Shown here: positions 17,574-26,080 of the stretch, piece after piece | Numbering within the stretch: position 1 is the stretch's first letter | Layout: the number at the start of each line of letters is the position of its first letter | DNA from: Bacteroidales bacterium | Lineage (GTDB): Bacteria > Bacteroidota > Bacteroidia > Bacteroidales > UBA3663 | NCBI GenBank assembly: GCA_016293065.1 | Contig: JAEDEY010000009.1 | Location: 1 to 39,728, forward strand | DNA: 39,728 nucleotides | Reading direction: 5' to 3' | Program-made: the position numbers and the translations under genes | The notes under the pieces: model-generated | Told to the model about the DNA's origin: nothing | The model's input: the letters and a program-made list of their open reading frames with translations, nothing else | Database searches by the model: none

Positions 17574-17793
17574 ATGGCATATGAGAATCGTTTACGGTCT
17601 TGACGAGCACAAAGATAGCATTTGAGAAGGTGAGCAGTAAGTTTGCCAAGAAATACAAAGGCTATCGTTCGGTGTGCATGATAGATAGCGACGAGAAACG
17701 CCGCAAGGCCTTGGAGCTTTCCGACCTGGCAGATAAAACAAGAGTGGCAACTATCTGTCGGACATCAACGAGATTTTGACTGTCAACATATAA
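17574..17793 (+). pseudogene. Frameshifted remnant of a short gene
   Basis: An ATG at 17574 behind a promoter-like box opens a frame (MAYENRLRS) that stops at once. The frame open from 17585 to 17779 reads like real protein (SFTVLTSTKIAFEKVSSKF, then GYRSVCMIDSDEKRRKALEL and SDLADK). After position 17736 the sensible continuation moves to another frame (NKSGNYLSDINEILTVNI, stop at 17793). At least two frameshifts would be needed to join these parts. In the remaining frame, 17581-17625 reads MRIVYGLDEHKDSI-stop, which resembles the start of IS110-family transposases (GLDxHKDS); that may be coincidence or a sign of a composite remnant. I do not recognise the original gene. Confidence 0.5.
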
Positions 17794-17896
17794 CTAAACT
17801 TTGCAATTTTCTGTTGTATAGCATTATTTTGCGGAAAAATAAAATATAAATAGGCGAATAATGGATAAAAATAAATAAAAAATGTTATTTTTTTAT

Positions 17897-17904
17897 TATC
17901 TTTG
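17897..17904 (+). promoter_or_regulatory. Promoter -7 box of the LruC/BspA lipoprotein operon
   Basis: TATCTTTG lies 30 nt before the ATG at 17935. A -33 box is not clear. Confidence 0.55.
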
Positions 17905-17934
17905 TGCCTATAAAACAGTGGATTTACAAAAACG

Positions 17935-20769
17935 ATGAATAATATGAATATTGACAACAAGATTTTCAAAGGCAAATCAGTACAATGGTTCGCAATGATG
18001 GTCGTGGCAGTGGCGATGCTTTCTGCTTGTGAGGATTTTGTCCCTCCGTATCTTCAGGATGTTGAAGATGGCGAACACATCTCAACCGAATTTGAATGGC
18101 AAACTACCAAGAGTGCCGACATTACCCTTACCAGCCCTGTCGATACCAAGGTCTATATTTATGAAGACAAGGCTTGCAAGAACTTGGTTTGCTCGCAGGT
18201 CCTCAATGCTGAGGAAACTACCACCATCCATCTCACACGAGGGATAGGCGAGAAGTATCTCTATCTGTCATACGTCAATGAAGATGGCGAGAAGGTCGTA
18301 AAGACGATTGATCTCATCTACAACAAGGTGACAACACGTGCCAATGTTGCGATAAACCTTCTTGATGCTGCCACTCTCACAGCTTCTACTTCCGACATCT
18401 ACAAGATCAGCCCAAGCAGCCAGGAGTTCGGTACACTCATGTTTGAGGACAACTATCCTACAGTGGGCGACTACGACATGAACGACCTCGTGCTCGGATA
18501 TTACACTGCTTATAGGAAGGGTACTTATGTAGAGGTATTAGATATCACATTGCAGCTTCGCGCCTTGGGAGGCACATTCCCATACATACCAGGTATTGAG
18601 CTTCTTGGAGTTGACTTTGCAAGAGATATCAATATTGTCGAATATACTAAGAGTGAGGGCAAGAACCCACTTTCGGTAAGATGTCTTTCTGATGAAGACG
18701 ATTCTGGTACTCCTGTATTCGTTGTCGATGGTTGCCGCGAACTTAACGATGGCACAGGCTTCTACAACGTAATGCAGATTGTAGATGAGGCAGAACTCCC
18801 ATGTGTGACCATCCACCTCGAAAGATATCTGGATGACAACAACTCTTCGAAGCTCAATATTGATGACAAGGACATCAATTTCTTCATCATAAACACCAAT
18901 ACAAATGTAGAGATTCACGAGAGAGGTTATCTGTCCACTCGTTTTGCAGCTAATGAAGGTCATGATTTCAAAGTCAAAAGCAACGATGTCTGGGCTTTGA
19001 GATTCACAGGCTATACTCCTCATCCAAAAGAAAATGTTAAGATTGAGAAGGCTTTCAAGCATTTCAACAAATGGAAGAATAGCGGATCGGGAGTAGCACA
19101 ATATACCGACTGGTATTTGCACTATGCTTTAGACGATGTAATCTACTATGACCGTCGCAACAATGCGGCAGCGCCTAACACTTCTGCTGGTTCTAAGCCA
19201 ACTCCTTCGATTTCGGTCAAGAACAACAGCATCAACGTAAGTGCTGAAGGTGGTGAGGTGGTGATTCCAGTCACTGCCAACTGCGACTATGACGTGTTCT
19301 GCGGCAAGTCAAGTGGCGTTTATGATTATCATATTTCGGATGGAAACTTAAAGCTCTACTTCAACAACAACTACAATGCAGAAGGAGCTAAGTCAAGCTC
19401 AATAACACTTGTGTCGGTTGAAGATTCAAAGGTGTCGTGCAGCATAGCAGTGTCACAGGCGACTCAGACTTTCAATGGAGCTCAGATGTGGTCGGGTGGT
19501 GAGTTTGCTGCAAAAATCGTAAATCCTCTGACAGCAAAGTTTGGTAAGACTAAGGCTGATGTCAAGCATATTGTCATAAAGAGCAATGACGAGACTTACA
19601 ATCAGTATAACACATCTAATCCTAACAGTTTCCCTGACAATGTTGCGAAATGTCACAACAGAGCAGAGGCAATCGCTATTTGGGATGATGCTACCAATAC
19701 ATTGACCATTACTACTTCGGCTCCTGCTATCAAGTGCGCTAACAATTCTGCTAGTTCAATGTTCAAGGAGATGACTTCGCTCGAAGATGTAGATTTTGCA
19801 GGTCTTGATTTCTCGAATGTGACAACAACCGAGCAAATGTTCTATGGTTGTACTTCACTGAAATCAGTAGATCTTCGCAAACTCAATTCGCAGAAGGTCA
19901 ATAGTATGAATAGTATGTTCCGCAACTGTCCTGCACTTGAGACGGTTCACATGGAGGGATTCAATACTTCGAAGGTTACAAAGATGGCCAATATGTTCGA
20001 CGGATGTAAATCTCTCAAGAGCATGGATATGTCATCATGGGATATTCCTCTCATGGAGAATATGAATACCATGTTTGCTAACTGCATTGCTCTCAAGGAG
20101 GTCAAGATGAATTTCGACAAGACATCATTGACACGAGACGGCATTACAAAATTGTTCCTAAACTGTAGCTCACTTGAAGAGGTTGATATGTCAACATTCG
20201 ATAGTAATTCAGCAGATCGTATGTACAAGACATTTGAAGGCTGTTCATCGTTGAAGAAGGTCATCTTTGGTCCTGGTTTGGCAAATCATACTTCGTTGCT
20301 CGAGACTTTCCAGTATGCTGGTACAGGCGATTTCGAGTGTGTCAATGCAGATTTCTCGTCTGTAACATCAATGAACAAGATATTTAATGGTTCGAAAGCA
20401 ACGTCGATTAATCTCTCTGGCTGGAAGACCGACGATCTTCAGTATATGGATTATACTTTCTGTGGTTGTACCAATGCAAAAAGCATCAATCTCTCTGGTT
20501 GGAGCTGTGACAATGCAATAAAGTTCTTCCACCCATTCGACAACTGTTCCATCATTGAAGAGATCAACTTCGGAACGGAATTCAATATTCCTTCAACGAC
20601 TAATATACTCTATATATTCTATAGCACAGCCAAGACGTCAAAGAACACGACCGTTAAGTGTTCTAAAGAGACATATAATACTTTGAAGACTTCGCGTACA
20701 GATCATAGTAAAGAATTCTTAAATAATTATGTTCATTTCGTCAATGCTGCGACTGGTAATCCATTCTAA
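17935..20769 (+). CDS. LruC-domain, BspA/DUF285-repeat surface lipoprotein
   Basis: This 944-residue protein has a lipoprotein signal peptide (FAMMVVAVAMLSAC-EDF; an ATG at 17944 could also serve). The acidic residue after the Cys is compatible with a Bacteroidota surface-export signal, but this is weak evidence. Residues ~150-340 match the LruC (DUF4842) domain (FEDNYPTVGDYDMNDLVLGYY). A BACON-like beta-sandwich follows around 420-510 (ISVKNNSINVSAEGGEVVIPV). From ~515 to ~930 come BspA/DUF285 leucine-rich repeats of about 23-25 residues with the core C-x-S/A-L-x-x-V/M-D and M-F-x-x-C, for example EQMFYGCTSLKSVDL, NSMFRNCPALETVHM and NMFDGCKSLKSMDM. Such repeats occur in adhesins of oral and gut bacteria (BspA of Tannerella). 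It is a likely surface adhesin or binding protein. It shares a probable transcript with the 45-aa basic peptide downstream. Confidence 0.88.
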   Translation: MNNMNIDNKIFKGKSVQWFAMMVVAVAMLSACEDFVPPYLQDVEDGEHISTEFEWQTTKSADITLTSPVDTKVYIYEDKACKNLVCSQVLNAEETTTIHLTRGIGEKYLYLSYVNEDGEKVVKTIDLIYNKVTTRANVAINLLDAATLTASTSDIYKISPSSQEFGTLMFEDNYPTVGDYDMNDLVLGYYTAYRKGTYVEVLDITLQLRALGGTFPYIPGIELLGVDFARDINIVEYTKSEGKNPLSVRCLSDEDDSGTPVFVVDGCRELNDGTGFYNVMQIVDEAELPCVTIHLERYLDDNNSSKLNIDDKDINFFIINTNTNVEIHERGYLSTRFAANEGHDFKVKSNDVWALRFTGYTPHPKENVKIEKAFKHFNKWKNSGSGVAQYTDWYLHYALDDVIYYDRRNNAAAPNTSAGSKPTPSISVKNNSINVSAEGGEVVIPVTANCDYDVFCGKSSGVYDYHISDGNLKLYFNNNYNAEGAKSSSITLVSVEDSKVSCSIAVSQATQTFNGAQMWSGGEFAAKIVNPLTAKFGKTKADVKHIVIKSNDETYNQYNTSNPNSFPDNVAKCHNRAEAIAIWDDATNTLTITTSAPAIKCANNSASSMFKEMTSLEDVDFAGLDFSNVTTTEQMFYGCTSLKSVDLRKLNSQKVNSMNSMFRNCPALETVHMEGFNTSKVTKMANMFDGCKSLKSMDMSSWDIPLMENMNTMFANCIALKEVKMNFDKTSLTRDGITKLFLNCSSLEEVDMSTFDSNSADRMYKTFEGCSSLKKVIFGPGLANHTSLLETFQYAGTGDFECVNADFSSVTSMNKIFNGSKATSINLSGWKTDDLQYMDYTFCGCTNAKSINLSGWSCDNAIKFFHPFDNCSIIEEINFGTEFNIPSTTNILYIFYSTAKTSKNTTVKCSKETYNTLKTSRTDHSKEFLNNYVHFVNAATGNPF

Positions 20770-20811
20770 GCAAAGGTGTCGTTTCAAATGATTTAACAAT
20801 ATAAAAAGAAT

Positions 20812-20949
20812 ATGAAAGATAATAGTTGGATGAGCTTTATGAACAAGGGCAAAGGCCCACAGCAGGGTAAAAACAGTGGTGGCAAGAACATTGCGACCTC
20901 AAAAGGTAATGCAGCATCTGCAAAGCAGATGAACCGTCGCACACAGTAA
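20812..20949 (+). CDS. 45-residue basic, glycine/lysine-rich peptide
   Basis: This short ORF (MKDNSWMSFMNKGKGPQQG..., ending AASAKQMNRRTQ) has no signal peptide, no cysteine and a strongly basic, Gly/Asn/Gln-rich, probably unstructured composition. It starts 42 nt after the lipoprotein stop behind an A-rich leader (AATATAAAAAGAAT) and ends 25 nt before a strong terminator, so it is the last gene of that transcript. This context, not homology, is the support. No family is recognised. A nucleic-acid- or ribosome-associated small protein is one possibility, on composition only. Confidence 0.6.
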   Translation: MKDNSWMSFMNKGKGPQQGKNSGGKNIATSKGNAASAKQMNRRTQ

Positions 20950-20974
20950 AACACTCTGTGATTTCATATAGCTA

Positions 20975-21013
20975 AACTCCCATGTTCACGCAGAACGTGG
21001 GAGTTGTTTTTTG
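20975..21013 (+). terminator. Terminator of the LruC/BspA - small peptide operon
   Basis: A 13-bp stem (20975-20987 with 20993-21005, one mismatch that is a G-U-type pair on one strand), 5-nt loop ACGCA and the run GTTTTTTG form a classic intrinsic terminator. Confidence 0.9.
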
Positions 21014-21126
21014 TATTATTTTCAAACTGAACTATTCAATTTTCAACTTATATTAGATGATTTAAGCGATAATAATATATAAATATTCGAATAAAATGTC
21101 CGATAGGTAAAAAAAATGCAAGATAA

Positions 21127-21159
21127 TTGTTCGGCTTATTGAAATATTGATTATCTTTG
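21127..21159 (+). promoter_or_regulatory. Promoter of the EvgS-like hybrid kinase operon
   Basis: TTG at 21127-21129 and TATCTTTG at 21152-21159 have a 22-bp spacer, slightly long. The leader to the ATG at 21204 is about 40 nt. The remainder of the 20950-21203 gap holds only the preceding terminator and AT-rich sequence. Confidence 0.6.
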
Positions 21160-21203
21160 CAATGTAGTTAAGATAGAAATGTAACAAAAATTACAATTTA
21201 TAT

Positions 21204-23981
21204 ATGCTTGGTATTAGACAGCAATTCAAGAAGACCTTAATCTTTGCTCTTCTACTCATATTTAATTTTCATCCTGCACTGATACAGGTTGCGAACTCGC
21301 ACGCCAAGAAAGTGCGAGTGGGATGGTTTGAGTCGGTATTTAACCATACCGATCAGAGAGGTGGCCGTTCGGGTTATGCCTATGACTACGAGATACGTCT
21401 TGCTGCCAATACAGGGTGGGAATATGAATATGTAGAAGGCACATGGGACGAGTTGTATCAAAAACTGCTCAATGGCGAGATTGACCTCCTTTCGAGAGTG
21501 CATAAAACCGAATACAACCAGAAGAACCTGTTGTTGTCGGATCAGCCGTTAGGTATGGAGAATCTCTATATCATAACAAAGCCGAGCCAAGACAATATCA
21601 CTGCTTTCAACAAGATGTCGCTTGCCGGAAAGCGCGTTGGAGTCAAGAAAGGAAGCATAGAACTGGAGGAACTGAAAAGATGGGAAAAGAACAATAATAT
21701 CAGCATCACCATCTGTGAATATGATATTCCTGAAGAGAATCTGTGTGAGCTGCTCATCGAAGGCATAGTTGATGCCATAGTGACTTTCCCTTCGATGTGT
21801 TCGTCGGTGATGAGCGATTTTGTGCCTGTTGAGCATCTTCGCGCCATTGGTATGTATTTCGCAGTCAGCAAGAATAGACCAGATCTTTTGAACGAACTTG
21901 ACATCTCGATGACTAAGATAGTGTCGCAGAATATCTATTTCAACAAGACACTGCACGAGAAATACCTTAAGTCTGATGATCTGTTCAAGACTCTTCCTGT
22001 GGAAGACATCGACTGGCTGAAGCAACAAGGTACGATTCGCATTGGTTATCGCGACAATTACTTGCCTTACTCTGGCACCAACCCAGAGACAGGAAAGCCT
22101 ACAGGTCTCATTAGCGACTTCATCGACAACATCAATCAGTCGTTTGCTCATCTTGGCATCAACATCGAAGCAGTTCCATATCCTACAATCAACGACGCAA
22201 TACAAGCTGTCCAGGAAGGAACAGCCGATGCAGCATTCCCTGTAGGTATCTCGAACTATGAAGCCGAAAAGCACAAGTTGCTCATCACCGACGACTTTGT
22301 ATTCTCGTCAGAGTTGGCAGTTATGCGCAAGGCCGACAATTTCCATTCAGAAGGTTATGTGCGAGCTGCTATCAATGCCGAAAACCCTAATTACATATCG
22401 CTGATTCAGGAACACTATCCGAATTGGACATTTGTTCACTTCCCATCGACAGATGCTTGCCTGAAAGGTGTTGCAGAAGAAAAGGCCGACCTCTTGCTCA
22501 TCAGTAACTACCGTCTGAGTGTGCTCGACGACCGCATCAACGATCTTGACCTGAAGGCAGTAGCTACAGGTACTGACATTGAACTTACATTCGCTGTCAG
22601 CAAGAACAATCCCGACCTATATCTGATTGTCAACCATTTTGCTCACACTTGGACCAAGGCGCAGCTTAATTCTTCGCTCGCCAAGTATTCCGATGTGCGT
22701 CGCAACGTCACTTTGAAGCAGTTCCTGAAAGAACATTACAAGATTTCGGCAGCCTTTATTCTCATTATCTTTGCCATCATCATCCTGTTGTGGCAGCGAA
22801 GCATAAAAGAACACAAGAGAGCCCAATCGGCAAACCAAGCCAAAACACGCTTCCTGTTCAGTATGTCGCATGATATTCGTACGCCAATGAATGCCATCAT
22901 GGGTTACACCAAGCTGATTCAGGACAATATTGGCAATACAGAGAAATGTGCCAATTATATACAAAAAATAGCTTCTTCGAGCCGATTCCTTCTTGGACTC
23001 ATCAATAATGTGCTCGAATTGGCACGCATTGAAAGCGGCAAGGTAGAGGTCAACAACTCACCTGTGCTCAGTCATGAGATATTGAAAGACCTCAAGATAC
23101 TCTATGCAGATCTCTTTGCAAAGAAAGGCATCAAATTCATATATAGCAACACTGTTACTACCAAAGCCGTCTATTGTGATCAGATAAAACTCAACGAGAT
23201 ATATCTAAACATTCTTTCCAACGCATATAAATATACACATAGCGGAGGTGAGGTCAGAATGTCGGTGTCGGAAGAACCATGCGACATAGATGGTTATACT
23301 CGTTTTGTAGCTGTTGTCAGCGATACAGGCATAGGTATGTCGAAAGAGTATCTTCCAACCATTTTCGACGATTTCACACGTGAGAGCACATTCACAGAGA
23401 ACAAGATCAATGGCACAGGTCTCGGCATGGCAATCGTCAAGAAGCTTATCGATATGCTTGAAGGAACTATCACGGTTGAAAGTGAACTCGGCAAAGGCAC
23501 TACCTTCAAAATCACTATCGATCATCAGATAGCCGACGATAAGCAATTGCTCGAAGAAAAGCAAAAAGAAGAAAACAAAGAATACAACTTTGATGGATGC
23601 CGTATATTGCTGGCAGAAGATAATGAACTGAATGCCGAAATAGCCATTGAAATTCTGTCGGCTGTAGGATTCAAAGTCGAACGAGCAGACAACGGAAAGG
23701 TCTGTGTTCAGAAGCTGATAGATGCAGAAGCTGGTTATTATGACGTTATCCTCATGGATATCCAAATGCCTGAGATGAACGGATATGAGGCAACACGAGC
23801 CATTCGTAGCCTGAAAGACAAGACAAGGTCAAAGATTCCTATCATAGCATTAACAGCCAATGCTTTTGAAGAAGACCGCAAGAATGCTATCAAGGCAGGC
23901 ATGAATGGACATCTTGGCAAACCAATTGAGATTGATAAACTGATGGCAACATTGGGACATGTGCTCATGCCAGAGAAGTAA
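21204..23981 (+). CDS. EvgS/BvgS-like hybrid histidine kinase with two solute-binding sensor domains
   Basis: This is a 925-residue hybrid kinase. A signal or anchor segment (~10-30) is followed by two tandem SBP_bac_3-type periplasmic domains, ~36-262 (KKVRVGWFESVFNHTD...GYAYDYEIRLAANTG) and ~270-500 (GTIRIGYRDNYLPYSG...GLISDFIDNINQSF). A transmembrane helix (~515-533, ISAAFILIIFAIIILLW) leads to HisKA with H556 (FSMSHDIRTPMNAIMGY), an ATPase domain (NILSNAYKYTHSGG, DTGIGMS, GTGLGMAIVKKLI) and a C-terminal receiver domain with phospho-acceptor D852 (VILMDIQMPEMNGYEA) and the TANAF and GKPI signatures. There is no HPt domain, so a separate phosphotransfer partner is expected. The sensor type binds amino acids or small organic acids in some relatives. 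A TPR protein follows after 28 nt. Confidence 0.93.
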   Translation: MLGIRQQFKKTLIFALLLIFNFHPALIQVANSHAKKVRVGWFESVFNHTDQRGGRSGYAYDYEIRLAANTGWEYEYVEGTWDELYQKLLNGEIDLLSRVHKTEYNQKNLLLSDQPLGMENLYIITKPSQDNITAFNKMSLAGKRVGVKKGSIELEELKRWEKNNNISITICEYDIPEENLCELLIEGIVDAIVTFPSMCSSVMSDFVPVEHLRAIGMYFAVSKNRPDLLNELDISMTKIVSQNIYFNKTLHEKYLKSDDLFKTLPVEDIDWLKQQGTIRIGYRDNYLPYSGTNPETGKPTGLISDFIDNINQSFAHLGINIEAVPYPTINDAIQAVQEGTADAAFPVGISNYEAEKHKLLITDDFVFSSELAVMRKADNFHSEGYVRAAINAENPNYISLIQEHYPNWTFVHFPSTDACLKGVAEEKADLLLISNYRLSVLDDRINDLDLKAVATGTDIELTFAVSKNNPDLYLIVNHFAHTWTKAQLNSSLAKYSDVRRNVTLKQFLKEHYKISAAFILIIFAIIILLWQRSIKEHKRAQSANQAKTRFLFSMSHDIRTPMNAIMGYTKLIQDNIGNTEKCANYIQKIASSSRFLLGLINNVLELARIESGKVEVNNSPVLSHEILKDLKILYADLFAKKGIKFIYSNTVTTKAVYCDQIKLNEIYLNILSNAYKYTHSGGEVRMSVSEEPCDIDGYTRFVAVVSDTGIGMSKEYLPTIFDDFTRESTFTENKINGTGLGMAIVKKLIDMLEGTITVESELGKGTTFKITIDHQIADDKQLLEEKQKEENKEYNFDGCRILLAEDNELNAEIAIEILSAVGFKVERADNGKVCVQKLIDAEAGYYDVILMDIQMPEMNGYEATRAIRSLKDKTRSKIPIIALTANAFEEDRKNAIKAGMNGHLGKPIEIDKLMATLGHVLMPEK

Positions 23982-24009
23982 ACAGATATTATTCATATTA
24001 ATAATAAAA

Positions 24010-25386
24010 ATGAGAAGTTTTTTTTCAATACTATCACTGATTATTACTCTTTATTCGGCAACTGCCAATGCACAAACAGCCGACTCGACTGTAATAGACG
24101 TGAAAGCTGCGAGAAAAGAATTGATGAAATGTCTGAAAGAAGCCCGAACCATTGCGACAGAGGGTACTCAGGCAACTAAAGGCGATGCTGTAAAAAGTAA
24201 ATTTTCCAGTGCACGCGCCCAGATTGACAAAGCAAAGAATAATCCGCTTTTCTCAGAAAATAAGGCAAATGTCTTGTTGGCAGAAGCCGATGTAGAGTAT
24301 CTTTGTTACAATACAGAACGTAATAAACCTGCCATTAAAGAGAAGATTGACAATAAGACTCTTTACACATCTTCTTACAAGGCATTCATGATGTATAGTC
24401 AGGCTTATGACCTTCTCTGTGATGAATCAAATCCAAAAGCTAACTCAAAGGTCAAGAATACAATACTAAAAAAGGCATGGCCTTTGTTTACGGCTACTGG
24501 TGGATTGCGCGTCAATGCCGCTTATGCTTATGAAGAGAAAGACTGGAAGCAGTCACACGCTTGCTGGGATCTCTATATTACAGCTCTCGAATCACAGCTG
24601 GTTAAAGATGCTGCTGCCTATAACGACCGCTTCCGTGGAGAACTGATTATACTGAGTACTGATTCGATTGTCAACCATGCCAAATATTTCCGTGCTCTGA
24701 CTTCAGTGCTTGCCGAAGACCACGAAACAGCGATTGAAGAATTGAAAGACATGCGATATTTAGGTTATGAGACAAACTTTGTCTTTCAGGAGTTGGCACG
24801 TCAGTATCTCATCATTGGAGAACAGACTCTTTATGAGAATACATTGATAGAAGGAGCCAAGCTCTTGCCTAAAGACCCTTGGTTTGCACAGAACCTAATG
24901 AACATCTCGCTTGAGAACAAAGACTACGATGCGGCATCGCTCGTAATTGATGCGCTGCTCAAGGCAGATCCCGAGAACCCTATAAACCTCTCGCTAAAAG
25001 GCACTCTCGTCGAACTGCAAGGTAATAGCGACGAGGCTCTCAAGTATCTCGAAAAGGCTTATTCTCTCGATTCTACAAACGTCGATATCAATTCCAATCT
25101 TGGACGTGTGTGGTATAACAAAGGCAATGTGATTGAAACTGCATATTTTGACAAACGCCAATACACTATAGCCGAGGAACTCTCTATGCCTTATTATCTC
25201 AAGGCTGTTAATTATTACTTAAAAGCCTATGAGGCAGATACCGACCGTAGCGACAAGACTATTGCTAATGGAATACGCAACGTTCTCTATAAGCAATTCA
25301 TGAAAGCTGATTGTCCGAATCCGCAGGAGCTCATTAAGAAATACAACCAAGTCAGCAAAGACTACGGAATGCCGACATTCGAATAA
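24010..25386 (+). CDS. Secreted tetratricopeptide-repeat protein
   Basis: The start is placed at 24010 (458 residues), because a signal peptide begins there (MRSFFSILSLIITLYSATANAQ) and the longer reading from 23959 would overlap the kinase gene. The mature protein is helical. TPR units are clearest in the C-terminal half: DPWFAQNLMNISLENKDYDAASLVIDALL, PENPINLSLKGTLVELQGNSDEALKYLEKA and NVDINSNLGRVWYNKGNVIETAYF. The N-terminal third (KAARKELMKCLKEARTIATEG...) is a lysine-rich helical segment. A periplasmic location is expected. Its position 28 nt behind the hybrid kinase suggests co-expression, perhaps as an accessory or a target, which is inference. No enzymatic motif is visible. Confidence 0.82.
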   Translation: MRSFFSILSLIITLYSATANAQTADSTVIDVKAARKELMKCLKEARTIATEGTQATKGDAVKSKFSSARAQIDKAKNNPLFSENKANVLLAEADVEYLCYNTERNKPAIKEKIDNKTLYTSSYKAFMMYSQAYDLLCDESNPKANSKVKNTILKKAWPLFTATGGLRVNAAYAYEEKDWKQSHACWDLYITALESQLVKDAAAYNDRFRGELIILSTDSIVNHAKYFRALTSVLAEDHETAIEELKDMRYLGYETNFVFQELARQYLIIGEQTLYENTLIEGAKLLPKDPWFAQNLMNISLENKDYDAASLVIDALLKADPENPINLSLKGTLVELQGNSDEALKYLEKAYSLDSTNVDINSNLGRVWYNKGNVIETAYFDKRQYTIAEELSMPYYLKAVNYYLKAYEADTDRSDKTIANGIRNVLYKQFMKADCPNPQELIKKYNQVSKDYGMPTFE

Positions 25387-25391
25387 ACAAA

Positions 25392-25432
25392 ATGTCCTGC
25401 TGAATAACGATATTCGCAGGACATATTTTTTA
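25392..25432. terminator. Bidirectional terminator between the TPR and DUF4290 genes
   Basis: A stem of ATGTCCTGC (25392-25400) with GCAGGACAT (25416-25424), plus an inner GAAT/ATTC pairing, is followed on the plus strand by ATTTTTTATTT and on the minus strand by an A/T-rich run. It separates two convergent genes and its T tract overlaps the DUF4290 stop codon. Confidence 0.85.
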
Positions 25433-26071
25433 TTTCTTTTTCTTTTTCTTCTTTTTCTTCTTCGACGGAGTTACATGCATCGATGAAGGGTCATATTGGT
25501 TGTTTTCTTTCAGTTCGGTCAACGAATATAAAAAAACATTGTAGCACTCTTTGGCATATTGAGGTCCGACATATTCCACAAGATCGTGGATGATCTTATT
25601 GTCATCTTCGTCGGCTGAAGGATTAGCCAAATGGAATTGCAGCTTCATGTGGTTTGCACATAATTCAAACAGTCTAAGGCGTTTCTCTTCGTCCTCCATA
25701 GCGCAAGCTTCCTTAATCAGACGTTCAACGACAAGTCCATACTGCCGGAATTTGATATGGGACATACGAGGCAACAATGTCGTTGGCTTTGATTCAATGC
25801 TATCTTTCTTGATGATTTCATAAGGATAGTCGATGTCGAGCTCAAAGTTTGACATCAATGCCACATGATCCCAGAACACTCTTACCATATCTTCTGTTGG
25901 CTTTTCGATATTCTTCACACGTGCCATGCATTGCACAATGCCACGGGCATAATGAGTACGTTTATCCCTATCAGGAATACTTGCACAGTATTTTATCATA
26001 TCCTCGACATTGCGGCCATATTCAGGCATCTTGATACTCGAGAGTGTAGTGTTATATTTCTGGATGCTCAT
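25430..26071 (-). CDS. DUF4290 family protein with a poly-lysine tail
   Basis: I start at the ATG at 26071 (213 residues, MSIQKYNTTLSSIKMPEYGRNVEDMIKY); the reading from 26080 would need a TTG. The N-terminal block KMPEYGRNVEDMIKY...DRDKRTHYARGIV is the hallmark of DUF4290, a Bacteroidota-specific, mostly helical family of unknown function. The C-terminus is ten consecutive lysines encoded by mixed AAG and AAA codons. It follows tsaB by 9 nt and shares its transcript. The pairing with a tRNA-modification gene hints at a translation-related role, but this is only contextual. Cytoplasmic; no signal peptide. Confidence 0.85.
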   Translation of the reverse strand: MSIQKYNTTLSSIKMPEYGRNVEDMIKYCASIPDRDKRTHYARGIVQCMARVKNIEKPTEDMVRVFWDHVALMSNFELDIDYPYEIIKKDSIESKPTTLLPRMSHIKFRQYGLVVERLIKEACAMEDEEKRLRLFELCANHMKLQFHLANPSADEDDNKIIHDLVEYVGPQYAKECYNVFLYSLTELKENNQYDPSSMHVTPSKKKKKKKKKK

Positions 26072-26080
26072 ATATTGCAA

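Noticed and set aside
17581..17625. IS110 transposase start (MRIVYGLDEHKDSI)
   Set aside because: It is only 14 codons, with no continuation of the transposase in any frame and no terminal repeats. I kept it only as an alternative reading of the broken gene.
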